Source: Phytoseiulus persimilis
Lineage: Eukaryota; Arthropoda; Arachnida; Mesostigmata; Phytoseiidae
Length of the DNA: 64,000 nt
NCBI GenBank assembly: GCA_037576195.1
Contig: CM075101.1
Span: 41,850,001-41,914,000, forward strand
Reading direction: 5' to 3'
Made by a program: the position numbers and the translations under genes
In this document: one piece after another, positions 49,522 to 60,997 of the stretch
Layout of the letters: each line of letters opens with the position of its first letter
How positions within the stretch are numbered: the stretch's first letter is position 1
The notes under the pieces: generated by a model
The model's input: only the letters and a program-made list of their open reading frames with translations
Told to the model about the DNA's origin: nothing
The model's database searches: none

Positions 49522-51739
49522 CGATTGATGCAATCGCTGACTGACCCGCCCGCCGGTCGGCCGCCCGGTCGGTAGGCTGAAGAGAGATGATGCCCTCCCT
49601 CGATAACCGAGTACGAACCTAGTGTACTTTAATTCCGGGTGCAACCCTTAGACTGAATTTCATGGTGACTGAGTTAAGAAAGCCCTGAACTCCTCCACTT
49701 AAATATCTACAACTTCAACAAAGCAACCAATCAACAAACAAACAAGCCTACGAAACATACAGACATTCAAGAAAGAGACGGACAGACGGACGTTTCGGTT
49801 CTGTCGTCCCCTGTTTTCGGAGCTGGGCCAAGAACGTACCGTGAAAGCGTGCGTTATGCCAAAGATACTTGGTCTGGTTGCAGTGTACAGTATGTTATAC
49901 ATATACTCCATGATCCACTCCGAGATAAACCGCGTCTGAACTCTGCCCGTGCCAGGCGCTGCCTCAACGACCGAATGATTCATGAGCGGATGTCCGAAAT
50001 CCATTCGATTTCTCTGGAGTTCCCAATTCTCTTGTGCCCGCCCCTCCCTCCACCGCCTTCAAACCTTCTACCTCTCCCGTGAAAGCTCCACTTGCGAGAC
50101 CCGCTTGGAAACGTCTCTGAAGACATCTGCGAAGAAACGAAACCCTACAGGAGAATGAGGAAAAGTTGATGCATTTTCAACAAGTTCAGTTGAATCGAAC
50201 GGCTACGGCCCAAGAAAGCCATCAGAGACCACAGGTGAACCGAAGTCGAGGCCTCTCTTCGCTGCTCCTGTCGAGTTACGATGCAAGCTAGCGAGCGAGT
50301 GACCACTTCTCTGGAACTTCGGCCTCCGTTCGGGTCGTGGGGCCTTTCGATCGAAATGGCTCCTCCGACAATTGTTACATACATTTTCAGTCTGCTATTA
50401 TTTTCTTACTTCAATCATCGTTTTTTTAATCGCATCTCAATGGAGTTGAGAGCCGAAACCGAAAACGGAAAAAATGCCACACAAGCGCAGACAAAAAAAA
50501 TCTCATCCACATTCATCTTCATCCAACTCGACATAAACAACAACAACAACTACTACATGTAATACAACGACGACAATTACCGCGTCCACACCAAGCCCCT
50601 CTATCTGCAATTGCGTGTACGACCGAAACGAAGCAGAATCAGTGACTGCCGGAAAAATCATGATAAAGACAACAACTACTTTTACCACTATGATTGTAGT
50701 GATAATACGGGAAAAGACAATGGGGGGAACATGAATGCTTCGATTCAAGATTCCCCGAAACAAATGGAGATGGGCGATCCTGTTCTGCGGTCGGTCTGTA
50801 GACGGTCCAACCAGAACTCGCCTAAACGGATTCGCGAGCGTTTCGCAACCTGCCTTCGGCAGAGCGCGTCGGAGATCGTCACTCGAGATCCCGCGAAGCA
50901 GGATCGTCTCCCGGGCCTGAGTTCGCGTCAAGGAAACAAACAAGCAAGCAGACATAATTGTTTACCTTCTCTCCTTCGAAAACCACATTCCAGTGGTCCC
51001 TATGTGATACGCGGTCCTGCCTGTCCGTCCCATGAAAGGAAAGAAGAGAGAGAGAGAGACAAAGCAAAGGAACTGGATGAAGTTCAGAGTGCCGCCCACA
51101 TGGATACCTTGACCTATTCCGCAGAGTGTCGGTCAGGTTACGGTGTAGGAGACGACACAATTCCTTATTGCGTGTTAGACTCGTCGAGCCTATTCTTACA
51201 TTGTTGCTTTACTCCTCTGAAGAGAGTCTTTGTTGCTTAATACAGCCGACGCTTGTTGAGGTCTCCCTCCCACTCCCCTCCTCCATCCTCATCGAGCTTC
51301 CCCCCTCGAGCCCCTCGTTCGGTCTCATCTCATTCTGTCGTTTCTCAAGTCCTGTTCGGCATTCGAGTGGACACCGAGTCCTTCTTGCGAAGAAAATATG
51401 CCCCCGTTAGCCCGTTCGCCCCCACTGCTGCTACTTTACTGCTGAGGCTGTTCAAAAACTGCTCGCAACGTAAAGTTTGTTTCCACTGGAACCTAAAGCA
51501 ATCCCTAGTACAATCGAACGGACTCCGCAGGTCGTCTGAAAGTCGAAAGCTCCGGGTCCATATCCTGAAGAAAACTCTAGCTAAGTCAGCAAGCCAGTTG
51601 GCCGTTCTGCTAGCCCGTTCGCACGAGTCATAAGTTTGCTCACTTCAAGTATTACATATGGGTTCACACGACGAGAGGCAGGACCAGCGCGCGTTGTTCG
51701 ACTGCATTACAGAAGCAATGAATAGTTAGCGAAACCGTC

Positions 51740-51745
51740 AATAAA
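51740..51745 (+). terminator. Candidate ELL polyadenylation signal
   Basis: First AATAAA downstream of the ELL stop, 2.2 kb away (context GTCAATAAATC). Use of this site is inference. Confidence 0.4.
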
Positions 51746-54700
51746 TCATCATCATGCCTGCTGGTGTGCGTCGTATGTTTCGAGTGATGGCCCGATTGTT
51801 AGAATGAATTTTCTGAACCCGATTCAATCATGGCAATGGCAGACTTTGTTGTGCGTACTGCTCTGAGTCGAGACCTATGCCGGAAACGAGACGGAACGGA
51901 CTCATCAAGCGATGAGACTGTTTCTCCTCCCCTACCATCTCTCACGGAGAGCGCAAATCATTGCTCATCTAGTTGTCATTGTACCTGAATTGACAACATT
52001 TGTCAGAACCTAACTGTCTCGAGTCCTGACACCGTACCTGCTCAGAGAAAATTGAAGTCGTCGTCCTCCATTCTCTGCCTTTTTTTTATTATCCTTCCCG
52101 CGGATTCGTCGATCGAATCGGGCAGCGATTCGCGCTCTTCGTGGTCAACTTTTCGAGAGCGCCTTAGAGAAACGCTATGAGAGGCGTGTGAGACCAAGTT
52201 CAAACCTGTGAAACATTCGCTAGCTGACAGAACGCCGTTGAGGTTGACTATACTTCTTTATATTACACCGACTCACTCCTCCAGTATCGAAGAGTACGGT
52301 AGGAGACTGTTGTGTGGCATGCCATGAACAAAAACAGAAAACACCTCGGAAAATATTTATTTAATTTAACTCAGTCCAACCAATGTGTCAGACATACACG
52401 GATAACACACGGACACAGCAACACGTTTGAGGTATCACGTTTCAAACGTCGAAAGGCATTATGACTCGTTGAGTCTTTGAGCCTTGGCTGCAGCCTACAA
52501 CGAAACCGGGGAGAAGATGATTGCATACTTCATATTTCTATACCTGTCTACACTTACACGATGACCTGATGCCGCCGGCCACGGCAGATGACGATACCTT
52601 CTTGATTGTGGATAACAACAACAGCCGCGACAACAACAAATATTCTATGGTGACTAAACATTTGTAAGAGAAGCCAATGTGAGGACGGCTGGTCAACCCA
52701 TGGGTTTGACGATCGTAGAGTTCGGAAGACAGACTCGAGTGGAAACTGTCGTTCATTCACCCAGTGATCAAATAGACGACCCGCTTCGTCGCAATTCAAA
52801 GCAAGTCTTTGGCGTGCGGGGGAAGAATAGAGTGAGACGTGAACGATCCAAGAAAATGGCCGCGTTCGAAACTGCGTTCAGCATTTCAGCTTTGGGATTC
52901 AGGGAAACCCTGAAGCATACGACTCTACTTGAGAAGAAAAACACGAATTACAGAGAGAGACTAACAGACGAGATACAACACGTTTCTCCTGCCAGCAATC
53001 GCCAACCTACAAACTCTGAAAAATTTGCATTCGCAGCCCGTGAACAATATACAAACACCCGAGAGAATCATGGTTCTCGAGAGAACCTTACAACCTCTGT
53101 ACAAATTACCATCACAATGCGAAACAGAATCGATCTTGTTCTTGCTCTGTCCCAGCCCTATCAATACGGCTCAGCACAGAATCAAGTATTATCTGTCAAA
53201 TGCGGAGAAACACAGAAAATGAAAAAACAAACCAAAACAGTACCTTAAGGCCTGAAAAGATCCAACTGTCTCCTCTTATTCACCTTTGTCACTACCTATC
53301 GATCGACAACGGCAAGCGATTTCAAGCCCTTCAAGTGAAGTACAAATTTGTTAAAGACAAATATCCTCTACGGCCTCCACCATCACCAGTACCAACACTG
53401 ACCGAAAGAACATCTACAACGTGACCACCGTTTGAGTGAACCCATCAGGCTTACCATATATCCATCTCTTGATCTGTCTATCGGTCTATCCATTCGTCAA
53501 ACTTCTCTATCATCTCGGGGCCTGAGTATTTTGATACAGTGATTTTGCTGATTATTCCCCTAACTAACGCTTCGATGAAATCCCCAGCTGAACTTATTTT
53601 CCACTTTACCGTACGCTTTTCGTACATGCCGGAATGGTGAACCGAACAGCGCCCTGCGGTTCGAGCGTCGTGTCGCGGGTGATCCTGACCGTTTTACGCC
53701 CTCTGCATTGAGATGGGAGCTTGGCGGGGCGAAACACCTGCAATCCCCACCGAGGCTCCTTGGAGAGACGAAGCTGGTGGTTTCTTCCTGAATTCATTGA
53801 CTCGTATTGTTTGGTGCTGTCAACATCAGATCGAACGGAGGAAAACTTCTCTGGACTACGAGGAAAGCTATACCTGATGTCACGTTTAGGAACGAATCAA
53901 GTGAATGAGCCGCTCCAGCTGATGCTGACGATAACGTGTTGGATCGGGAAAGGGAAACTACATCATTCGTGCAAAGTACAAATGAATGCTCGCCGCTAAA
54001 ACTCCAACATGGAACATTCGTCCTACCGGGCATTGGCTCCAAATAGACTTCGCCTTTGATGGGAACCTCGAGGAAAGTACTTAAACACAGCGGCAAGCTG
54101 GCCGCGGGAGTCAGACAGAGACATGTATGAATTTTCAACTTGGAAGCTATTTTTCTTCTCGCCCCCTGGAAGGACACCCTTCCGATGCGCCTCGGTGGTC
54201 AGATTCTGTCGCTGATCGAAACGGAACGTTGCATGGGGCAAAACGGGCGTGCTTTCTCTTCACGTACCGGCGTTGTTAAAAGTTGATGGCAGCCATTTCG
54301 TAAGAAGAGCGCAATGAATCCACAGCGGTATACCTGAAGCGTAAACGAGTGGTCTTCCCCTTTACCGTGTCAGCTGACTTCCTCCTGAAGCTCTCTTAGT
54401 ATTTTCATTCAAGCAACATCCAACCCCTTGCATTTAGCCGTCACCGTAGATGCCAGGACTTACCTCATTAGTTCGCCTCGGCGAGTTCGCTCTCAGCTAA
54501 GCGCGAAACAGTAGGCGCACCATCGCCTCCTCATGGCCGCGGCCGACGGGGTCATCACTCCACAGTTTAGAGACAGAACGGGTGCCGTGGCGTGATGATC
54601 GCTAACTGTTGACTGACTGATCATGAATCAATTTTCAGTGACGTGCATGATGAGATAGGTTTGGACATTGACGCTAGAGACGACAATATCCTCGGAACTC

Positions 54701-57639
54701 TCGAGTTTTGTTTAGTGCACCTCTCAGCCGTTGCGTAGGGACCCATTGTTGACGATGAGTTGATGGCGTTCAAGGTTGTGTACATAGAATATCAATGCCT
54801 AGTCTCCGCCTTCTGTTCGTTGGATGGCCGAAATTGTTTGTTCGAAGTCGTCGGCAGCTGCTCTCGAGATTTGGTAAACTTTCCGCGCAGGCGAAGAAAC
54901 TGCAACGAAGTTCGCTCATGCGATAGAGGAAACCACGACTCGAACAGGAGACGGAGTGAGTGAGGCTCCATCCAGCTAACACCTCGATGTAAATAAATTT
55001 AAATATAGTGAAATGTGAATGCAAGTATGAAAAGGAAAAGTTGCAAGTCCACAAAAAAAAAGTTAAAAATGTACAAATGCAGCTGATGTTCGGTCTCCGG
55101 CTCGCGAAGGCGTTCGGACTCATGAGATTGAGGGCTCTGTAGATCAAGGTTCGTGGCGTTCCACGCTAGTCGCTTCTTGAGTCGCCTCTCGTGCTCGACG
55201 CTGAGACGCTCCTCATTATTCAGCTCTTGTTTTTTTTCTGGTTCTTCGACGAAATACGCAGGGTTCGACGACGCGGTTTCCTCTTCCCAGAGTCTGTTTC
55301 CATAGTTGCCCACTGTAACCTCAAGCTGAGCCCAACTGTGTCCGAAGCCTCGCGGCAACCGATCCTCGCCTCAAAAACCAGCTAAAACCTTTGACGAAAC
55401 CGCTATTAACTTCTTATGAAAACAATTAAAAAAAAACAGCAAGACTTGTATGACTTAACTTCAAATGTCCGTCGAACTCGTCAGGCGTCCGACACCGCTT
55501 TCTCCGGTCAAATCGAATCGTTTAGATTTGAAGAATACGGCGATAACAGCAACATTCGTCTAGTTTGGTATTCCGTAAAATCTAGTCAGTTGTTTACGTA
55601 AAACCCGAGCATTCGTCAGGCCGTTTGCTCCACACCAAGCATGTCATAAAGCAAATTAAACTCAAAGTTTCCGAGGAAACTCCACAATCGAAAGTACACG
55701 ACGATGACAATGACGACGAAGAGCATCGGAACATTAATCAGGGGAAGCAACGAAGTATATACAACCCGACAGAGCCATCATCTGGATTATTTGTCCATAA
55801 AATGTATTCCAAGTAATGATTCTCTCAAATCTCACTGAACATAATAATGTACAAGGTATAAGCTGGGGATTTTCCGAGAGGAGCTTCTCTGAAATCACGT
55901 TGAAAGCGGTTGACTCGGTACGCAGTTATGAATCACGGGACATGATGTTGTAACAACTGTGTAATCTTTGTAATTAAGGTTGACCAGCTGACCAAATAGA
56001 GGATCGCTGATGACGACGATGATAATAATTATAGCTATGATAAGTTTAGATGAAACAAGTTGCAACGAGCCTAGTGCAAAAAATCGAAGGCCTCGATGAT
56101 CCTTTCCGAAAGAGGTCATTAGGTTGCGTTAGAGAAACATGTCAGTAGTTGAACCACCATCTCCCCTCATCGAGCATAATATCAGTTATAATCAAATCTA
56201 CCGAGAGAAATACCATCATCAACCACGACGACGAAAGCGACAACAACAACAGCGAGAACCATATGAAATAAATGTTGACATATGCATTCAACCATGGTGG
56301 ACATACCACACACCTCGACACATCACTTGACAACAACGGTGTGTGTTCGAGTTTCAGCAAACCTGCATAAGTGAGAGCATGCGTGCGTCCGTCCGTGCCA
56401 GTGCGTAGACGCGAGCACGCGAGCGTCATCATGCAGACCAGTGTGGGAACATACTCACATCAAACATAAATATGAAAAAAAACATGAAAAAAAAACAAAA
56501 CACAAATGCGCGCTTGTTTGGCTGTGACTTCGACCGTTGTTCGTACGGCAAGTTACACGGGTGATGATTACGGACCGACCGACCGGCTGACCCGAACGAG
56601 CTACCACTCCCGACCCCAAGGAACTTCCCTCTACATTAAGTCGCTCTATCTTTCCAAATATCAAGACGTCGCTGCGAAATTATCATGAGTCGCTCGATTC
56701 TTCGGCGTGACGCGCACGGCTCAGGAAAACCAGGGCGGTTATTGAGCGCCGATGAAGGCCTCAAAGAGCCCTTGATCGTCGAGAGTCGAACGTGCAGGTC
56801 TGAAGTCTTGACCTGATTTCGAACTCAGGAATGAGAGTCGAAAACCAGAATATCTGGACTTTAGAAATGTTCGCGTTGAGTGAGACCACGAGAAACCGAG
56901 TCGGATCGTGCTAATTCCTCAGTGACAATGATTATTATCCATTTGGACGACGATGTTGACCGAGGAATGATTTCCAACAGAATGGTGAATTTCGAGGTTA
57001 AGAGATGATGAACTACAGCGCTGATTAAGATTGATACCACGTGAAGAATACGATGCGTGTGTCGCACGACGATGATGATGATAACGGGAAAGCGACCCGA
57101 CGATGTCGATGACAATTAATATTAATACCGTGGATGATGAGATATTTTATTCTTTTGGTCAGATCATATCCAAAAGACAGTTTCAGTGTGCTTCAAATAA
57201 ATCTACTTTTCCAGCATTGCAAAAGCCAAAAGAACGAGTCTCTTTTTTCTGACGGATACTTCTCAGAACTTGACCGTACCTTGCATGTTCGAATTCTTCC
57301 GACTGTCATTGGCTGAACGCCCATGGAATTCCATACTTTCAAATTTACTTGGGGTCCTAGATACTACCTTCCTGTGATTGGGACAGAACCCAACAGCCCA
57401 CCTCAGGACGACTGAGGTCGAATTCGACATTGAATCGTTTCTTCGTGCGTGTCGGGAGCTCGTTTTGTGATTTGGGCTGCAGGTTCTCGAAACTGACACT
57501 GAACTGCTTCTCCGGGTGCTTCTGATGCTTTTCTCGTCGCTTGCAATCGCAGAGGGTGGCGCAAAGTCTCGTAGACGTTCTCGTGGATCCTTGAAGACGC
57601 TCTCGTGGGCTATCGTAGGCACTCTTGGACGTTGAATCG

Positions 57640-57840
57640 ACTCCATTGACTCCGAAGAGTATGTCAGGTCGACTCCGGAATCACCGCCATGGAACACTAA
57701 AAGAATGCACAGATCGACCTCGGAATCACCTCCACGAGCCTCGGAGAGTATGGTTTGATCGACCGCGGAGCCACCTCTTCCGACTCCGTAAAGGAGTATG
57801 GTAAGATCGATCCCGAATGCACTTCCATAGTAGTCTCACA
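57640..57840. repeat. Degenerate 45-bp tandem repeat, about 3-4 copies
   Basis: On the minus strand the word GAGGTG(A/G)(C/T)TCCG recurs exactly every 45 bases (plus-strand anchors 57777, 57732 and 57687), followed by GGTCGATC. One minus-strand frame reads it as 15-residue units of the type PRSIxPYS. Confidence 0.7.
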
Positions 57841-57933
57841 TACGAAAATGCAGTGACAGTTATGTTCGAAACCCTAGAAAATAAAATAGGGGTAACCCAG
57901 ACGGAGGGGGAGGTACCCTTTCGGTGTCCTCAG

Positions 57934-58079
57934 CAGTGGAGTGGCAAACGAATTCGTCGCCGGCGAACTTGGCCCTGGGCAACCGGAGTGAAGTCCACGC
58001 CTGACCACAGATTGCCGGCAGCCATAGTGCACACGATGGGCTTTGCTGGAGTGAAATCAGAACAAAATCGGAGGCTACA
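57934..58079 (+). CDS. Candidate upstream exon of the PHD gene
   Basis: Acceptor TTTCGGTGTCCTCAG ending at 57933, donor CA|GTACCT at 58080. Codes 48 residues, basic at the start. The phase (2) fits the next exon, with the split codon giving Gln. No domain recognised. A longer unspliced frame runs to TAA at 58108-58110. Confidence 0.25.
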
Positions 58080-60930
58080 GTACCTGTGTCGTGTATTCAA
58101 ATGTGGATAAATCGCGCTGACATCCACAGAACAAGGGACACTTCGACAGGGTGTCTTCAGAGGCGTACCCAGGGGAGGGGGGGGGGGGGGGGGGAAAGGG
58201 AACCATGGGCCCTCCTAAACTCTTCAAAAATACTGGGAAGGGTGGATTGAACTTTGCTTCGATGGACGAAATCGTTCTGCAGAGATTCAGTGTTATCAGG
58301 AAAATCTTCCCAGGTTTGAAAACAATGTTGATTGCGTCATGAGAAGCTCGCAACGATGATCATTATCTTCATCGTCATCACACACTTGCGCCTCCCCCCC
58401 CGTAACGAGAGCTGGGTACGCCCCTGGGTGTCTTCAAGGAAGGGTTACGCGAAGTTGACACAGCAGACCGGAGAAACTCGGTGAGTCTGAAGAGTAGCCC
58501 CACCCGACGCGACTAAAATGTTTCAGAACGGACCTCTGGTGGTTCGAGACCCGAACCCGAGACGTCCGGCGCGTCCTCTATTCCCATGAAATCAGCGGGC
58601 CAGACCTGAACCCGGCGGAGTGCGAAGTGTTCGCACCTGGATCAGAAGACGACCCCACTCTCAGAGAGCTGACTGAGCTCCTTTGCGGCTGCATTCCTGT
58701 CAAGGCTGCCTCCCTGAATCTCCTCGGCGCTCCGCTGCTGTCCGACGCCCTGCCGGAATCGTTCGGTGTGTCAGCAGAAAGAGTCTGGTTGGAGCCTAGC
58801 TGGCAGGGATATGAGATCCCAAACATATATTTAGGGATGATATTTGGGCTGGGCGGTGCAAAACTATGCTCTCTGATGTAATAAATATTTTCACCTCTAG
58901 TGGCAACCAAAGTGATGCCGAGAGAAACTTTCACCATCCACTGACACGATTTCCTCCAACTGGAAAAGAATCAGTTCGATAGAATCGGCGAAGTCCAGCA
59001 AGGTAGGCTCACTTCGAAGGGAAGGTATCCGTTATGATGTGAATGGAGGACAAGAGACCGGAAGGGGTCGGTTGTGTAGTTCATCGTGGGAAAACGGTAT
59101 CGGGATCGATTAGGGCATCGATCTAGGGCCGAGTTGGCAAGAAATATATCACTCGAGTGTACGAAGGTTTCAGGAACACAAACGGTGGGGTCGCGTTCAG
59201 ATTCAGAGGAATGTTGTTCCGATTCCAACAGAATCACGTGCACGATTTTCATATGTCTTGGTTCAGGGTGTAATGAGTAGGCCTTCCAAAGATTCGCAAA
59301 TTTTGAGATCCGCGGATCTCTGCAGAACGGATCCGCAAAGTTTCACGGTCGACTCGAACTTCATCCAGCTCATTGCTACCAAAGAGACTCCCAACACGCT
59401 ATCCTCGAGGCGTGGTTCAGTGCATCTTCTTTTCGTAACTCGATATGGGGCAGCAGTGAGAGGAAAAAAGCCAAGTACACATTATATGAGCTCTTGCATT
59501 CATGTGGCAACTCGCAAAATGAACGCATTGTTCCATTTACTGTAAGAGAACAAGCATACAATGAACTATGTACATCACAAAGCGAGTTAGGGAACTCTTG
59601 AGAGGGTTGTATCCTATCATTACGAATTTCTCATCTATGAATTCTTGCTCGGATCATCGGTGGATCCTAATGGCTTCCTTCTTGCCGATTCAAACGCTCT
59701 TCGGAGCATGAAAATATCGTTCAAACTTCACGGCTCGGGCCCGGCGTGCCCACGGAGAGCCTTCTCTGTATAGAATAATACACATGGGTTTTCGGTCTTC
59801 GGAAGAGGGAACTCTTGGGTTCCGATCTCCATCAGACCCACGATTTCTGCAGCTTCCTCCGCTGGAATTTCTATGACTCTTTCTCCCGAAGCTGGGTCTG
59901 CTGGACACCAGCTTCAGACTAGAGCTCCGGGAACTGGCTTCCAGGTGATGACTCATCGCTTTGCTCAGAGATGAGCTTTCGTAGCATGCTCGTTATTGAT
60001 GTGGTCGCGCATGGTGGCCGCAGCGGCTCTCTTTTCTGCCTAACTCACAAGGGCTTTCCACTGGAATGCTGTGCATGCTCCAGGCTCTGCGGAACAGAAC
60101 AATACCTTTTTGCGTTGGGCTTATCAGTGAGCTTATCTCTCCAACCTTGTTCCTAGCCGACAGCTCAGATACAGTACAACCTCGATTATTTCAACTAATT
60201 GATGCAAGAAAAAGTTGAAATAATCGAGAGATGACAAAATCACCCACATTCTTGGACTCCGCAACCGATTCGGGATTGAGAGTCCGAGTTCGAACGCTAA
60301 CCGATCCAGAACGATCCGAGATATATTGACGATGGAAGATTCTGAGCAATAGATTCATCTTCCACATGAAAATACGCTTCCGTTCGAAATCCTTCGGCCT
60401 GTTTCGCAGAGTTGAAATAATCGAGGTTGAAATGCTAAAGGTTGAAATAATCGAGGTTGTACTGAACCTGAAATTTTGTTTCTTCCTGCAGTCCCTGAGA
60501 ACACGTGCGTTTTCTGCCTTCACGATCTCGTTGGCGGAGAAGCACGTCCCTTCCAATTCGAGGTGATCGGTAGAGTACTCCTGGCTTGCCATCACTGCGT
60601 GGTGCGTAATTGATGGCATTATCGACGAGGTCATCTGAGGACATGGAGGGGACGTTTCATGAATAACTTCTGTCCTCCGCTTCACAGGAAAACGCCACCG
60701 ACCTCCTGGACCTCGTTCCGTTCGGGAACAAGATCCGTGACGAGTTCATCCAGCCTCAAACCTTACAATGCTACGTGTGCAGAAGAAGCGGATCGACAGT
60801 CATCTGCCAAAATGTCGCAAAATGCGGAAGGAGCTTCCATTGGCCTTGTCGGCGGGATGAAGGCGACGGTACCGGCGTCGGCATCCACGTCCGATGCTCG
60901 AGATGTTCTGCCGCTTCTCTCAGCGTGTAG
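57934..60930 (+). CDS. 3' part of a gene ending in an extended PHD zinc finger
   Basis: Model exons 57934-58079, 58527-58765, 60492-60601 and 60688-60930. All phases close, giving 245 residues and TAG. The last two exons carry the recognisable part: a pre-finger CVFC and CHHC, then a full PHD set spaced C-x2-C-x8-C-x5-C-x4-H-x2-C with a final C-x2-C (VRCSRC). This is the extended PHD layout of PHF6, PHF7 and G2E3-type proteins, which act on chromatin or in ubiquitin transfer in the nucleus. The two upstream exons code an acidic segment I do not recognise and are linked only by splice sites and phase. The true 5' end lies upstream and was not found. Two transposon-derived MITEs sit in the introns and AATAAA follows the stop by 40 bases. 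Confidence 0.45.
58158..58426. mobile_element. hAT-type MITE, 269 bp
   Basis: Ends are CAGAGGCGTACCCAG and, inverted, CAGGGGCGTACCCAG (14 of 15 match). The 8-bp target duplication GGTGTCTT flanks both sides perfectly (58150-58157 and 58427-58434). CAG termini with 8-bp duplications are the hAT signature. There is no coding capacity. An 18-base G run sits just inside the left end and a C run inside the right end. The element lies in a presumed intron of the PHD gene. Confidence 0.9.
58527..58881 (+). CDS. Candidate exon of the PHD gene, or a terminal exon with its own polyadenylation signal
   Basis: The acceptor AAAATGTTTCAG ends at 58526. The frame codes an acidic, Leu-rich peptide (DLNPAECEVF, LRELTELLCG, LEPSWQGYEIP) and is open to TAA at 58879-58881, where an AATAAA (58880-58885) overlaps the stop. 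A G|GTGTGT donor at 58766 has the right phase to join the PHD exon at 60492. Both uses may occur. No family recognised. Confidence 0.35.
60172..60464. mobile_element. pogo/Tigger-like MITE, 293 bp
   Basis: 24-bp perfect inverted ends (60172-60195 and 60441-60464) begin CAGTACAACCTCGATTATTT, a typical Tigger terminus. TA precedes the left end; AA follows the right end, a one-base change from the expected TA duplication. Extra copies of the core GTTGAAATAATCGAG lie at 60214-60228 (forming a hairpin with the left end) and 60411-60425 (a direct copy next to the right end). No transposase remains. Confidence 0.85.
60492..60601 (+). CDS. Extended PHD gene, penultimate exon
   Basis: Acceptor TTTCTTCCTGCAG, donor GTG|GTGCGT. 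Contains PENTCVFC and LLACHHC, the zinc-binding pairs of the pre-PHD part of an extended PHD finger. The acceptor is only 27 bases downstream of the Tigger-like MITE. The following intron is 86 bases. Confidence 0.6.
60688..60930 (+). CDS. Extended PHD gene, last exon
   Basis: 80 codons and TAG at 60928-60930, entered from the acceptor CCGCTTCACAG in phase 0. Carries CYVC, then GSTVIC, a Cys, CGRSFHWPC and VRCSRC, the eight ligands of a C4HC3 PHD finger, with RSGSTVIC closely matching the GASIGC-type core of extended PHD fingers. The protein ends soon after, so the finger is C-terminal. Confidence 0.65.
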   Translation, partial: ENATDLLDLVPFGNKIRDEFIQPQTLQCYVCRRSGSTVICQNVAKCGRSFHWPCRRDEGDGTGVGIHVRCSRCSAASLSV

Positions 60931-60969
60931 TTTCATGCCGTAAATGCACATATTGCTGGAAATTCAGAG

Positions 60970-60975
60970 AATAAA
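60970..60975 (+). terminator. Polyadenylation signal of the PHD gene
   Basis: AATAAA 40 bases after the stop, followed about 10 bases on by a run of 12 T residues (60986-60997), a typical downstream element. Confidence 0.6.
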
Positions 60976-60997
60976 TTCTCCAATGTTTTTTTTTTTT

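Larger units (their letters stand above)
49522..57933. other. AT-richer stretch: probable ELL 3' UTR, then unresolved sequence
   Basis: From about 49.6 kb the sequence becomes poorer in CpG words and richer in A on the plus strand, with CAA, AAC and GAT runs, until about 57.2 kb. AATAAA occurs on the plus strand at 51740, about 54990 and about 56268, and on the minus strand at 52356-52361 and about 57144. Long untranslated exons or introns are the simplest reading. Minus-strand frames at 55325-54999 and 57697-57263 are protein-like and are treated as findings, not genes. Confidence 0.45.

Noticed and set aside
50611..51240. 209-codon plus-strand frame after ELL
   Set aside because: Starts at GTG, lies in the probable ELL 3' UTR and reads as low-complexity charged sequence.
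58551..58561. GGTTCGAGACC, matching the tRNA B-box consensus
   Set aside because: No A-box or cloverleaf upstream. It lies in the proposed exon at 58527.
60191..60685. 164-codon minus-strand frame
   Set aside because: It runs across the Tigger-like MITE and antisense to the PHD exon, so it is a shadow of both.
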